Below are positions 7,281 through 16,045 of a stretch of 64,000 bases of DNA, piece by piece. Position numbers and translations under genes: made by a program. Numbering within the stretch: position 1 is the first letter of the stretch; every line of letters begins with the position of its first letter. The notes below the pieces were generated by a model. It saw only the letters and a list, made by a program, of their open reading frames with translations, searched no databases and was not told the DNA's origin. Origin of the DNA: Nitrospina sp. (GTDB lineage Bacteria; Nitrospinota; Nitrospinia; Nitrospinales; JACRGP01); contig JACAVV010000030.1 in the NCBI GenBank assembly GCA_024648695.1, forward strand, positions 1 to 64,000, in the 5' to 3' direction.

Positions 7281-10151
7281 ATGCGTTTAGCTGTTATGCC
7301 GACTCCAGCTTATTCCTCAAAAGAATCGTTCAATTCGCCGAAGATGGATACCTTTCTGTCGGGATCCATTAAATGGATTGTTGTTGGCTTGATCATGTTA
7401 ATCCTGTTTGGTTGGTTGGGGATCTCCACGGTTTCCTTTCAGATGAAAGACCGCCTTAGAGAGGAACTGAATACGGTATTAAAGGCCAACGTGGAGGCGA
7501 TCAAATTATGGATGGAACAGCAGAAAATCAATGTCAATAACTGGGCGCAAACTCCTGAAGTTTCAAAAAATATTGTTTCGCTATCCAAAAAACTTCAAAG
7601 CGGGCAATTGCTTCCCGAAGACCTGTTGTACTCCCCTGAGTTGGCGACCTTGCGTGCCTTGTTAAGACCGATTTGTGAGCATTATGGATTTATAGGATTT
7701 GTCGCTTTCGACTCTTCCGGAATGCAAGTTGCCGCATTGCTGGATGACCCCCTTGGCCAGTCCGAATTAATGAAGCGATCAGATTTTTTTGCAAGATCCC
7801 TTCAGGGTGAGACTTTGGTTTCGCTTCCGTTTCGGGGAGAAGTGCCTTTGCCGGATTCCAAAGGACAATGGAGGCTTAAATGGCCCACCATGTTTTCTTC
7901 AGCCCCGGTTAGAGATGAGTCGGGGAAGATCGTGGGTGTGTTTTCTTTTCGAATTCGTCCTGAAAAGGAATTCACCCGTTTTCTTGAAATTTCACGGTCC
8001 GGGAAAAGCGGGGAAACGTTTGCTTTTGATTCGAAAGGAACCCTTTTGTCTGACAGCCGGTTTTATGACAAGCTTGTCAGCCTCAAACTGATTGACCCGG
8101 AATTACATCCGCACGCCATTTTAAATATACAGTTGCGGGATCCCGGATCGCAATCATCAATAAAAAACCGCAGTCATCCCAGGGACCAAAATGAATGGCC
8201 ATTAACCCGTATGGCGGCCAGTGCTGTTTTAGGAAAGTCGGGAATTGAATTAGATGGTTACAATAGCTATCGAGGAACCATAGTCGTCGGCGCCTGGACC
8301 TGGTTGCCGGAGTACCATTTTGGAATTGCGACCGAACTGGATGTAAATGAGGCGTATCTCCCTTTGGTTACGCTCAATAAACTTTTCGTGCTGTTTATGG
8401 TTTTGCTGTGTTTGGTTTCCTTGCTTGCCTTGAATTGGAGACGCAGCCATTTCATTGAAGAGCGAAACCGACAGCTGGCCGAGCATTCCCTGAAAATGAG
8501 CGAACTTGAAAACCGGTCGATTCTGGCCAATGCACTGGACCCCATCATCAGTGTGAACTCGCAGGGCGTCATTGAAACGTTTAATAAGGCCGCCGAAAAT
8601 TGTTTTGGGTACAATCCCATTGAAATATTGGGAAAAAGCGTGCTCAATTTACTTACGGAAAATTACCGTCAGCGGTTTTCAGCCAATTCCAAATCTAATC
8701 TGGAATCCATCATTAATCAACTGTTGGGACAAACGGTTGAAATCACTGGGGTGAACAAAGTTGGTCTGGTTATTCCAATCGAGTTGCGTGTCAGTGAAAT
8801 GAATTTGGGGAATGAAAAGAAATACATCGGTATCTTCAGGGATATTTCCAGGCAAAAAGCCATTGACGAATCCTTAATGAAGAAAAACAGTTATGTGAAG
8901 CTGTTGCAAAATGTTGCGGTTGCGTCCAACGAAGCGAAAACGCTTGAAGGCGCGGCGCAGAGTTGTCTGGAATACATTTGCGATACGATTGATTGGCCTT
9001 TGGGCCATCTGGTTCTAAGCTCCAGACATAATCTGGATCAATTGGAATCGTCGAAAATATGGCTGGTCCGGGATTCTTTGACTTACCGGGATTTTATGAA
9101 CCAGTCGGAAAACAAGATTTTCAAAGTGGGGGAAGGCCTTCCGGGCCGGGTTTTGGAAAAGGGAAGTCCCGAATTCGTCTCCGACTTTTCCAGCAACCCG
9201 CAGTTAAATGAAATCCGCTTTCAATCTTCGCCTACCATTCGAGCGGGTTTGGCGTTTCCCGTTTTTGTCGGAAAGGAAATCGTTGCGGTCCTCGAATTTT
9301 TTTCTGACCAACCTATGGAATGCGATCCCCAGTTCCTCGAAGTGCTGGTTCATGCTAGCGCCCAATTGGGACGTGTGGTGGAAAGAATCCGTTCGGAAGA
9401 GGAACTGCGACACTATGCGTCCGACCTGGAAAGATCCAATCAGGAGTTGAAGGATTTCACTTTTGTCGTTTCGCATGATTTACAGGAACCGCTAAGAAAA
9501 ATCCAGACTTTTGGCGATCTGTTTTATCAAAAAATGAAATCTAAACTGGACGGTACCAGTTTGGCTTATTTGGAAAGAATGATGGATTCTTCCAGGCGGA
9601 TGCGGGACTTTATTAACGATTTTCTGGCTTACACTAAAATTACCAGCGACCCTTACGAAATGGGCACCCTGGATTTAAATGAAGTGGTTGGCTTGATTGT
9701 TAAAACCTTCCGGGACCAACTGGAGTCGGTTGAAGGAAACATAACGATGGAATCCTTGCCCCAAGTCAGGGCGGCTTCTTTTCAAATTGATCAATTATTC
9801 AAAAACCTGATTGGTAATGGAATCAAATACCGCCATCCTGAACGCCCCCTTGAAATAAGAATAAAAAGCAGGAACCTGAGCGCAGAGAGGGTCGAAATCG
9901 TTGTAGAAGACAATGGAATCGGTTTCGATCAACGCTTTAAATCAAGAATTTTCAAGCCCTTTCAAAGGCTTCATAGAAGGAAGGAAATTCCCGGCACGGG
10001 AATGGGCTTGACGGTCTGTCAAAAAATTGTGCAAATTTTGGGAGGAACTATCAGGGCGGAGGGAATCCCCAACCAGGGATCAAAGTTCATCCTAACCCTG
10101 CCGAAAATCATAGAAGACAATGAGGAAAGCCACCTGTACAATGAGATTTAA
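7281..10151 (+). CDS. Membrane sensor histidine kinase (Cache-PAS-GAF-HisKA-HATPase)
   Basis: This is a 956-residue hybrid-domain sensor kinase that senses periplasmic and cytosolic signals and phosphorylates an unknown regulator. TM1 is at about residues 31-52. A periplasmic dCache-like region spans about 55-360, with the typical FSSAPVRDESGKIVGVFSF turn. TM2 is at about 368-387. A PAS domain is at about 415-535 (ALDPIISVNSQG) and a GAF domain at about 545-700. The HisKA phospho-acceptor is His732 in VVSHDLQEPLRK. The ATPase has NLIGNGIKYRHP, VEDNGIGFD and GTGMGLTVC. The DHp/CA portion resembles bacteriophytochrome-type kinases. No receiver domain is fused and no cognate regulator is adjacent, so it is an orphan. 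Confidence 0.9.
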   Translation: MRLAVMPTPAYSSKESFNSPKMDTFLSGSIKWIVVGLIMLILFGWLGISTVSFQMKDRLREELNTVLKANVEAIKLWMEQQKINVNNWAQTPEVSKNIVSLSKKLQSGQLLPEDLLYSPELATLRALLRPICEHYGFIGFVAFDSSGMQVAALLDDPLGQSELMKRSDFFARSLQGETLVSLPFRGEVPLPDSKGQWRLKWPTMFSSAPVRDESGKIVGVFSFRIRPEKEFTRFLEISRSGKSGETFAFDSKGTLLSDSRFYDKLVSLKLIDPELHPHAILNIQLRDPGSQSSIKNRSHPRDQNEWPLTRMAASAVLGKSGIELDGYNSYRGTIVVGAWTWLPEYHFGIATELDVNEAYLPLVTLNKLFVLFMVLLCLVSLLALNWRRSHFIEERNRQLAEHSLKMSELENRSILANALDPIISVNSQGVIETFNKAAENCFGYNPIEILGKSVLNLLTENYRQRFSANSKSNLESIINQLLGQTVEITGVNKVGLVIPIELRVSEMNLGNEKKYIGIFRDISRQKAIDESLMKKNSYVKLLQNVAVASNEAKTLEGAAQSCLEYICDTIDWPLGHLVLSSRHNLDQLESSKIWLVRDSLTYRDFMNQSENKIFKVGEGLPGRVLEKGSPEFVSDFSSNPQLNEIRFQSSPTIRAGLAFPVFVGKEIVAVLEFFSDQPMECDPQFLEVLVHASAQLGRVVERIRSEEELRHYASDLERSNQELKDFTFVVSHDLQEPLRKIQTFGDLFYQKMKSKLDGTSLAYLERMMDSSRRMRDFINDFLAYTKITSDPYEMGTLDLNEVVGLIVKTFRDQLESVEGNITMESLPQVRAASFQIDQLFKNLIGNGIKYRHPERPLEIRIKSRNLSAERVEIVVEDNGIGFDQRFKSRIFKPFQRLHRRKEIPGTGMGLTVCQKIVQILGGTIRAEGIPNQGSKFILTLPKIIEDNEESHLYNEI

Positions 10152-10190
10152 GGATTTTTTTGTAGGGGAACCCAAGTTTTGGAAAACAAT

Positions 10191-10220
10191 TACCCTCTTC
10201 CTTTAGGGGAGAGAGTGGTT
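10191..10220. repeat. Dispersed palindromic repeat, copy B, between convergent genes
   Basis: TACCCTCTTCC and GGGGAGAGAGTGG form an imperfect palindrome in the 97 bp between the plus-strand kinase and the minus-strand pheS. It could act as a bidirectional terminator. Confidence 0.5.
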
Positions 10221-10248
10221 GCCTTAACTTAACGCCGTTGACACAAGC

Positions 10249-11262
10249 CTAGAATTGTTTCAGGAACCGAAGGTCATTGTCGAAAAAGAGACGAATGTCA
10301 TTGATGCCGAATTTCAACATCGCAATGCGTTCGATTCCAAGACCAAAAGCCAGCCCGGTCCATTTTCCAGGGTCATAGTTGACTGCTTGAAACACGGCGG
10401 GGTCGACGAGCCCTGCACCTAATATTTCCAACCAGCCCGTACTGGAACAAACGCGGCAACCTTTTCCTGAACAAATCACACACTGAATATCTACTTCGGC
10501 ACTGGGACAGGTGAACGGGAAAAAACTGGGTCGAAAACGCAATTCGGTTTTTTTTCCAAAAATTTCGTGGACGAAAATATCCATAATCCCTTTAAGATGG
10601 CCAAACGAGATGTCTTCATCCACCATCAAACCCTCAATCTGGTGGAACATCGGTGTGTGGCTGATATCGGAATCACAGCGATACACTTTTCCGGGAGCAA
10701 TGATTCTCAAAGGGGGTTCCCAGTCTTCCATGACGTGAATCTGTACCGGCGAGGTATGGGTTCTCAACACGGTCTCATCTTCCACATAAAACGTATCCTG
10801 CATATCCCTCGCAGGGTGATCTTTAGGAATGTTCAGCGCTTCAAAATTGTAGAAATCGGTTTCGATTTCCGGTCCCTCTTCCACAGAAAAGCCCAGGCTG
10901 AAAAACACGGAAATGATCTCATCCATCACCTGAGTGATCGGGTGCAAGGTTCCTGAGCGGTCGCCACGCCCTGGAAGCGTTATATCGAAATCGGATTCTC
11001 CTGTAGAGGATCCCGGACGGCTTTCAATCTCCTGCAACTTTTCTTTTAAGGAGTTCTCAATTTCGGTTTTGAATTCGTTGACCTGTTTGCCCGCAAGCCG
11101 TTTCTCTTCAGGGGATAATTCCCTGAGTTGCTTCATCATTTTGGGGAGGTGTCCTTTTTTCCCCAAAAACTCGGTGCGCAATTGATTCAGTTGATCGGGA
11201 TTCGAAACGGAGATGAGGCTTTTGGAATAAGCTTGTTTGAATTCCTGGATTTGTTCAATCAT
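10249..11262 (-). CDS. pheS: Phenylalanyl-tRNA synthetase alpha subunit
   Basis: PheS is the catalytic subunit of the alpha2-beta2 enzyme that charges tRNA-Phe. The N-terminal coiled coil includes LRTEFLGKKGHLPKM. Class II motif 2 contains VYRCDSDISHTPMFHQIEG, and motif 3 is GLAFGLGIERIAML. I place the start at 11262 (MIEQIQEF), which aligns with the family N-terminus. The frame stays open to 11322 but runs through a hairpin. It is the last gene of thrS-infC-rpmI-rplT-pheS. pheT, almost always next, is absent, and the following gene is convergent. Confidence 0.93.
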   Translation of the reverse strand: MIEQIQEFKQAYSKSLISVSNPDQLNQLRTEFLGKKGHLPKMMKQLRELSPEEKRLAGKQVNEFKTEIENSLKEKLQEIESRPGSSTGESDFDITLPGRGDRSGTLHPITQVMDEIISVFFSLGFSVEEGPEIETDFYNFEALNIPKDHPARDMQDTFYVEDETVLRTHTSPVQIHVMEDWEPPLRIIAPGKVYRCDSDISHTPMFHQIEGLMVDEDISFGHLKGIMDIFVHEIFGKKTELRFRPSFFPFTCPSAEVDIQCVICSGKGCRVCSSTGWLEILGAGLVDPAVFQAVNYDPGKWTGLAFGLGIERIAMLKFGINDIRLFFDNDLRFLKQF

Positions 11263-11304
11263 AAGAGGGGAACTGACACGGGGAGGAAAAATCAGGAACA
11301 TGGC

Positions 11305-11328
11305 AGAGGCGTGCGGGACCACGCCTCT
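11305..11328 (-). promoter_or_regulatory. Hairpin in the rplT-pheS spacer
   Basis: A perfect nine-base stem (AGAGGCGTG / CACGCCTCT) has a six-base loop. It sits 15 bases past the rplT stop and about 42 bases before the pheS start. No U-run follows on the minus strand, so it is more likely an attenuator or RNA-processing or stabilising structure than a full terminator. Confidence 0.6.
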
Positions 11329-11343
11329 CTAAAAATCGGTGGT

Positions 11344-11703
11344 TCACCCGTTAAGCTTGGATCTGGAGGTTTCTACCAGCACTCCAAACGAGTCTGCATG
11401 GAAAATTGCAATTTCCGACAAAACTTTTCTGTTGAGGAGAATATTCGCCCGCTTCAATCCACAAATGAACTGACTGTAAGTCATGCCGTGAGCCCTTACG
11501 GCGGCATTGATCCTGGCTATCCACAGCTTGCGGAAATCCCTCTTTCGGTTTCGGCGGTCGCGATAGGCGTAGCACAAGCCCTTTTCAACCGCTTCACGGG
11601 CTTTTTGAAAGGTCCGGCTACGAGACCCACGATAGCCTTTGGCCAGTTTGAGTATCTTTTTTCTTCGTCGTCTGGAAATGGTTCCGTTTACCGCTCTTGG
11701 CAT
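11344..11703 (-). CDS. rplT: 50S ribosomal protein L20
   Basis: L20 is an early 50S assembly protein binding 23S rRNA. In many bacteria it represses its own operon. The family start [19 protein letters not shown] is followed by [16 protein letters not shown] and [19 protein letters not shown]. At 119 residues it has the usual length. It lies 34 bp downstream of rpmI with a GGAG ribosome-binding site. Confidence 0.97.
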   Translation of the reverse strand: MPRAVNGTISRRRRKKILKLAKGYRGSRSRTFQKAREAVEKGLCYAYRDRRNRKRDFRKLWIARINAAVRAHGMTYSQFICGLKRANILLNRKVLSEIAIFHADSFGVLVETSRSKLNG

Positions 11704-11737
11704 TCTAAACTCCTAATGGTCCTTGCCTGGCTATTTT

Positions 11738-11932
11738 CTAGTAAGGGAGCAATACCCGAACTCTTTTCGCTTCACCAGCTGGAAGGACTCTCGATTTTCT
11801 TAAGTTTCGTTTTCTTTTGGTTGTTTTGCTCGTCAAAATATGACTGGTATACGCACTATTTCGGAGAATTTTGCCCCGAGCGGTTTTTTTGAAACGCTTG
11901 GCGGCTCCCCTGTGGGTTTTGATCTTGGGCAT
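11738..11932 (-). CDS. rpmI: 50S ribosomal protein L35
   Basis: L35 is a small 50S protein. The 64 residues match the family, with [21 protein letters not shown] at the start and [17 protein letters not shown] in the middle. A GGAGT ribosome-binding site lies seven to eight bases upstream. It is the first gene after an apparent attenuator that separates it from infC. Confidence 0.96.
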   Translation of the reverse strand: MPKIKTHRGAAKRFKKTARGKILRNSAYTSHILTSKTTKRKRNLRKSRVLPAGEAKRVRVLLPY

Positions 11933-12008
11933 CGTACAAAATACTCCTGTAACTGGATAAAAAGGAGAAATATTATAACAGATCGCAAAAGGAAAGGAAG
12001 CACAATTT

Positions 12009-12040
12009 AAAAAAACACCCCTCTTTTATGGATGAGAGTG
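12009..12040 (-). terminator. Intrinsic terminator/attenuator between infC and rpmI
   Basis: Read on the minus strand, CACTCTC and GAGGGGTG form a stem with U-G pairs and a ten-base loop, followed by seven U residues. Its place before rpmI-rplT fits the known L20-controlled attenuation of this operon, though the L20-binding fold itself cannot be shown by eye. Confidence 0.6.
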
Positions 12041-12098
12041 CCTCAAATACTTGTTTCCGATCCGTTTCTATAGAAATAAATCCCGGAACCGGGCTGAA

Positions 12099-12620
12099 TC
12101 ACGCTTTCTTTTTCTGGCCCTTTGGAGCCAAAATCATCACAAGAGTCCGGCCTTCCTGTTTCGACGCTTGTTCGATGGAGGCGATTTCTTCTGTGGCTTC
12201 GGCTACCCGTTTCAGGATTTTTTCACCATTTTCACGATGAATGATTTCCCGGCCTTTAAAGTAAATCAAAACCTTGGCCTTATCTCCCGCTTCGAGGAAA
12301 CGAACCACGTGTTTTAATTTGAAATCAAAATCATGCTGGTCCGTATTAGGTCGAAACTTGACCTCTTTGATATGCACTACTTTCTGGTTTTTCTTGGCCT
12401 CGTGCGCCCGTTTGCTTTGACGGTACTTGAATTTTCCATAGTCCATTATCCGACAAACGGGAGGATTCGCCGTTGGGGCCACTTCAACCAGGTCCATATT
12501 GTTGTCCTGGGCAATCGCCAGCGCTTCCTTGATTGGAAAGATACCGACGTTCTCGCCGTCTTCTCCAATCACATTTACTTCTTTAACGCGGATCATGTTA
12601 TTGACTCGTTGCTTCTTTAT
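12099..12620 (-). CDS. infC: Translation initiation factor IF-3, apparent AUA start
   Basis: IF-3 binds the 30S subunit, blocks premature joining with 50S and checks the start codon. The N-domain (VNVIGEDGENVGIFPIKEAL), the linker (FKYRQSKRAHEAKK) and the C-domain (IKEVKFRPNTDQHDFDFKLKH) are present. The first ATG (12594-12596) would truncate the conserved N-terminus and is 30 bases from the Shine-Dalgarno. The frame instead continues upstream as KKQRVNN, matching the family, to an ATA at 12618-12620. That codon is six bases after a near-perfect AGAAGGAGGA (12627-12636). Rare AUU, AUC or AUA starts are the known basis of IF-3 autoregulation. Confidence 0.93.
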   Translation of the reverse strand: MKKQRVNNMIRVKEVNVIGEDGENVGIFPIKEALAIAQDNNMDLVEVAPTANPPVCRIMDYGKFKYRQSKRAHEAKKNQKVVHIKEVKFRPNTDQHDFDFKLKHVVRFLEAGDKAKVLIYFKGREIIHRENGEKILKRVAEATEEIASIEQASKQEGRTLVMILAPKGQKKKA

Positions 12621-12659
12621 ATTTTGTCCTCCTTCTGAAAATTTGTCAGTGTAATTCGA

Positions 12660-14408
12660 TCAGTCCAGTGTTTTTTGATCGATTTTGTTTTTCATTTCGG
12701 CCATAAATTCAGCCAATGTCATCGTTCTGGTTTCTTTGGATTTCCGTTGCCTTACGGCAACTTGTCCGTTTTCGACTTCTTTATCTCCCAGAACGATCAT
12801 ATAGGGAATTTTCTGTAATTGCGCCTCCCTTATCTTGAACCCAATTTTCTCATTTCGCAAGTCTTTTTCTACCCGGTAACCTTCGTTTTTGAGTTGACTG
12901 GCTAATTCTTCCGTATAATCCATATGGGCATCGGTGATAGGTAAGAGAATTACCTGAACGGGAGCCAACCATAGTGGAAAGGCACCGGCATAATGTTCTA
13001 CCAGGCATCCGAAAAACCGTTCCACCGATCCCATCAGGGCACGATGCAACATGATGGGTTGATGCCGTTGACCGTCTTCTTCAATATAGCTGATGTTGAA
13101 TCTCTGCGGTAAATTGAAATCGACTTGCACCGTGGACACCTGCCAGAAGCGATTCAAACTGTCCTTGATTTTAATATCGATTTTAGGCCCGTAAAACACA
13201 CCCTCACCGGGGTCTTCTTCATAGTCCAGCTGAGTCTTTTCGAGTGCATTGGCCAAAGCCTGTGTCGCCTGCTCCCAATCGGAATCAGATCCCACATATT
13301 TATCTGGCCGGGTGCTGAGGTACACTTTGTATTCATGAAATCCAAACGATTGCAGAATAAACAAGATAAAGCGCAGAACTTCAGATATCTCGGCCTCGAT
13401 CTGGCTGGGGCGACAAAACAAATGAGCGTCGTCCTGAGTGAATCCGCGCACCCGCAACAAGCCATGTAGCACTCCGGAGCGTTCGTAGCGGTAAACCGTT
13501 CCAAACTCGGCCAATCGGACCGGCAGATCGCGATAACTTTTCAAACGGCTGTTGAATATCTGAATATGAAACGGGCAGTTCATCGGTTTCATCACATATT
13601 CTTTACCTTCGATATCCATCGGAGAGAAAATGTTTTCCCGATAAAACTCCATATGGCCACTGGTTTTCCACAGGTCGACCTTGGCGGCATGGGGGGTGTA
13701 GACCAGTTCGTAACCGTTTTTATAATGTTCGCTCTTCCAGAATTCCTCCATCAGGTAACGGATTCTCGATCCTTTGGGATGCCAGAGGATCAACCCCGGT
13801 CCAATATCATCGGAGATGTCAAACAATTCCAGTTCCTTGCCCAGTTTTCTGTGGTCCCTCTTTTTCGCTTCTTCCAGCCGGTGCAGGTAGGCGCGTAATT
13901 CCTTGTCGCTGTTCCATGCGGTGCCATAGATTCTTTGCAGAACCGGATTGCGTTCGTCTCCCCGCCAGTAGGCAGAGGAGGTATTCAACAATTTAAACGA
14001 TTTTAGGGCGGACGTATTTTCCACGTGGGGTCCCCGGCACAAGTCCGTAAATTCGCCCTGGCTGTATACCGAAATGGGATCGTTGTTATCGATTCCTTCG
14101 ATGATCTCAACTTTGAAAGTTTCACCCATTTCCTTGAACATTTTCACGGCTTCGTCCCTGGGCAGTTCCTGGCGGACCACATCCATGTTTTCTTTCGCCA
14201 GTGCTTTCATGGTTTCTTCAATTTTTTCCAGTTCTTCGGGAACGAAAGGATTCGGCCGGTCAAAATCGTAATAGAATCCATCTTCAATGACAGGACCTAT
14301 GGTAACTTTGGTTTCCGGATACAGGCGTTTGACCGCTTGAGCCATAAGATGGGCGGCGCTGTGTCGCAGGGTATTGAGATCGTATTGCTGTTTTTTCTTA
14401 TCGCTCAT
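12660..14408 (-). CDS. thrS: Threonyl-tRNA synthetase lacking the TGS domain
   Basis: ThrRS charges tRNA-Thr and edits mischarged serine. The editing domain starts almost at once (HSAAHLMAQAV, with the second-half GEFTDLCRGPHV). The class II core has MNCPFHIQIF, FGTVYRYERSGVLHGLLRVR, and the zinc ligands Cys in MNCPF and the later His residues. The anticodon-binding domain is C-terminal. At 582 residues it is about 60 shorter than E. coli ThrRS because the N-terminal TGS domain is missing. A TGA stop lies in frame directly before the ATG (14409-14411), so the domain is not hidden upstream. infC starts 39 bp downstream. Confidence 0.96.
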   Translation of the reverse strand: MSDKKKQQYDLNTLRHSAAHLMAQAVKRLYPETKVTIGPVIEDGFYYDFDRPNPFVPEELEKIEETMKALAKENMDVVRQELPRDEAVKMFKEMGETFKVEIIEGIDNNDPISVYSQGEFTDLCRGPHVENTSALKSFKLLNTSSAYWRGDERNPVLQRIYGTAWNSDKELRAYLHRLEEAKKRDHRKLGKELELFDISDDIGPGLILWHPKGSRIRYLMEEFWKSEHYKNGYELVYTPHAAKVDLWKTSGHMEFYRENIFSPMDIEGKEYVMKPMNCPFHIQIFNSRLKSYRDLPVRLAEFGTVYRYERSGVLHGLLRVRGFTQDDAHLFCRPSQIEAEISEVLRFILFILQSFGFHEYKVYLSTRPDKYVGSDSDWEQATQALANALEKTQLDYEEDPGEGVFYGPKIDIKIKDSLNRFWQVSTVQVDFNLPQRFNISYIEEDGQRHQPIMLHRALMGSVERFFGCLVEHYAGAFPLWLAPVQVILLPITDAHMDYTEELASQLKNEGYRVEKDLRNEKIGFKIREAQLQKIPYMIVLGDKEVENGQVAVRQRKSKETRTMTLAEFMAEMKNKIDQKTLD

Positions 14409-14547
14409 TCAGTAGGAACTTGAGTAAAGGATGGTTTTCTGGATTCAGGATTGAATTTCAATGGGGTTGCAAATTGATTGTAAAACAAAATAACAGGAGG
14501 TTCCACTCTTTCACGGCATCCCGGGATACAGGAATGCATTAAATAAA

Positions 14548-14619
14548 TAGGCACGGGCGGTTTCGAACCGCCGACCCCTTGCATGTCAAGCAAGTACTCT
14601 ACCCCTGAGCTACGCGCCT
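14548..14619 (-). tRNA. tRNA-Val (anticodon GAC)
   Basis: A full cloverleaf is visible on the minus strand. The acceptor stem AGGCGCG pairs with CGTGCCT (one G-U pair). The D arm is AGCTCAGGGGTAGAGT. The anticodon stem CTTGC/GCAAG holds the loop TTGACAT (anticodon GAC), and the T arm is GGCGGTTCGAAACCGCC. The discriminator is A, and CCA is not encoded. It lies 139 bp upstream of thrS on the same strand. Confidence 0.95.
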
Positions 14620-14640
14620 ATATAACGATTTTGTGTTGAA

Positions 14641-14669
14641 ATTATTGATTCGATTGCAGGTTTTGTCAA
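14641..14669 (-). promoter_or_regulatory. Sigma-70 promoter for tRNA-Val
   Basis: On the minus strand a consensus TTGACA is separated by exactly 17 bases from AATAAT, placing the transcription start about 15 bases before the mature tRNA end. This is one of the two best promoters visible in the window and could also drive thrS. Confidence 0.75.
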
Positions 14670-14754
14670 GGGAAAATGAGCTTGTAAACCGGGGTAAAAA
14701 CCTTTAGCCCAGCACGGTAATATTGAAACGGGTGCAGGACAAATGATGAAGCTT

Positions 14755-15141
14755 TCAAGTGGTGGGATTTGAAGCCAATGGTTTGTTTAACCAGGAATCC
14801 ACTTTATTTATCAGAGATTTGAAAAAAAGTGGCTTTGTGATGTAATCCTGTGCACCCAGGTCCAGAGTTTGAGCTTTCAGCTCTTCATTATAAGAGGCCG
14901 TTAATATCAGTATAGGAAATTCGTGACCCTGTTTTCGAATCGTTCTCAGGGTTTCCACTCCATCCATCACAGGCATTTTTAAATCCAGCATCATTAGATC
15001 CGGGACCTGTTGCCTGATAACGTCCAATGCCTCTTTTCCATTTTCGGCCGTTCTGCAACTATAATCGTGCATTTCGAGGAATCTTGTCAAAATCTCAATA
15101 TTGCCCGATTCGTCATCTACAACTAAAATATTCTTAGTCAT
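14755..15141 (-). CDS. Stand-alone response-regulator receiver protein
   Basis: This CheY-like single-domain regulator (128 residues) has no output domain. The acidic pair Asp9-Asp10, phospho-acceptor Asp53 (MLDLKMP), Thr81 and Lys103 are all in place, so it should be phosphorylated normally. The sensor kinase partner is not certain. The nearest kinases are the sensorless NarX-like protein 0.9 kb upstream and the orphan kinase at 7.3 kb. The 154 bp before the NarL-type gene's 3' end are very AT-rich. Confidence 0.92.
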   Translation of the reverse strand: MTKNILVVDDESGNIEILTRFLEMHDYSCRTAENGKEALDVIRQQVPDLMMLDLKMPVMDGVETLRTIRKQGHEFPILILTASYNEELKAQTLDLGAQDYITKPLFFKSLINKVDSWLNKPLASNPTT

Positions 15142-15295
15142 TTACATCGTAGCCTGCTTTTTAAGGAGTATACATATTATATTAAAATTTAATCAAATTT
15201 CCCATGATTTTTTTTAATAAATTTTAATTAAAGCATAATTATATTTACAGAAACTGTATTTTTTTAATTTATTTTCACCCTTTTTTAAATGAAAA

Positions 15296-15967
15296 TCAGG
15301 AAAAATCGATGATGAAATTTTTTATGCAGTAGTTTGTCAAACGGGCATTTGATTTCATTTTCATCTTTTTCAAAATACGGCTTCGATGGGTGCTGATGGT
15401 CTTGACGCTCAGGTTCAGTTCCTTTCCAATCTCAGATACAGTTTTTCCAGATGCGATCATGCACATCACCTGATACTCCCTGGTAGAGAGGCTTTTATGC
15501 GGTTGCGTTTTAAGCTGAACGGTGTCCAGGGCCACTTTTTGCGCAAGAAATGGGCTTATATAGGTTTCGCCTTTGCGCACTCGTCGAAAACTTTCCAGCA
15601 TTTGCTCGGGACTGTTGGATTTATGCACATATCCCGAAGCGCCCGCTTTCAGGAAATCAATGGCGAAACGTTCCTCGGGATAAATGCTCAACATCACCAC
15701 CGGCAATTCCGATTGCTTCTGTTTTACTTCTTTCAACAACTGCATTCCGCTGGCTCCGGGAATGGCAATATCCAGAAGCAGAAGGTCCCATGCGCGCTGA
15801 TTGATTTTATCCATCAATTCCTCGCCCGTATGGGCTTTTCCTGATAAAACCAGATCGGCAGTTTTTGATAATATTTTTTCGATTCCTTCACACACGATGG
15901 GGTGGTCATCGGCAATCAGGATCTCGGCTTTATCTTTTTGTGTCGTATTCATAACCTTTTCAGGCAC
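15296..15967 (-). CDS. NarL/LuxR-family response regulator
   Basis: This 223-residue regulator has an N-terminal receiver (phospho-acceptor Asp66 in LLLLDIAIP, Lys at SGYVHKS) and a C-terminal LuxR-type helix-turn-helix (LSTREYQVMCMIASGKTVSEIG, then VKTISTHRSRILKKM). It is predicted to bind DNA as a dimer and control transcription. Start choice is uncertain: GTG at 15967 or ATG five codons later. It pairs with the HisKA_3 kinase encoded 78 bp upstream on the same strand. Targets are unknown. Confidence 0.92.
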   Translation of the reverse strand: MPEKVMNTTQKDKAEILIADDHPIVCEGIEKILSKTADLVLSGKAHTGEELMDKINQRAWDLLLLDIAIPGASGMQLLKEVKQKQSELPVVMLSIYPEERFAIDFLKAGASGYVHKSNSPEQMLESFRRVRKGETYISPFLAQKVALDTVQLKTQPHKSLSTREYQVMCMIASGKTVSEIGKELNLSVKTISTHRSRILKKMKMKSNARLTNYCIKNFIIDFS

Positions 15968-16045
15968 CTCAATTTTTCACGTCTGAAAGGTGGGCGCTAT
16001 TGGCAATAGACGATAGTTTGTAAAACGCCTCGTGATTGTTCAAAT

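Noticed and set aside
11263-11322. An earlier pheS start at 11322
   Set aside because: The added residues include the hairpin region and do not align with the PheS N-terminus.
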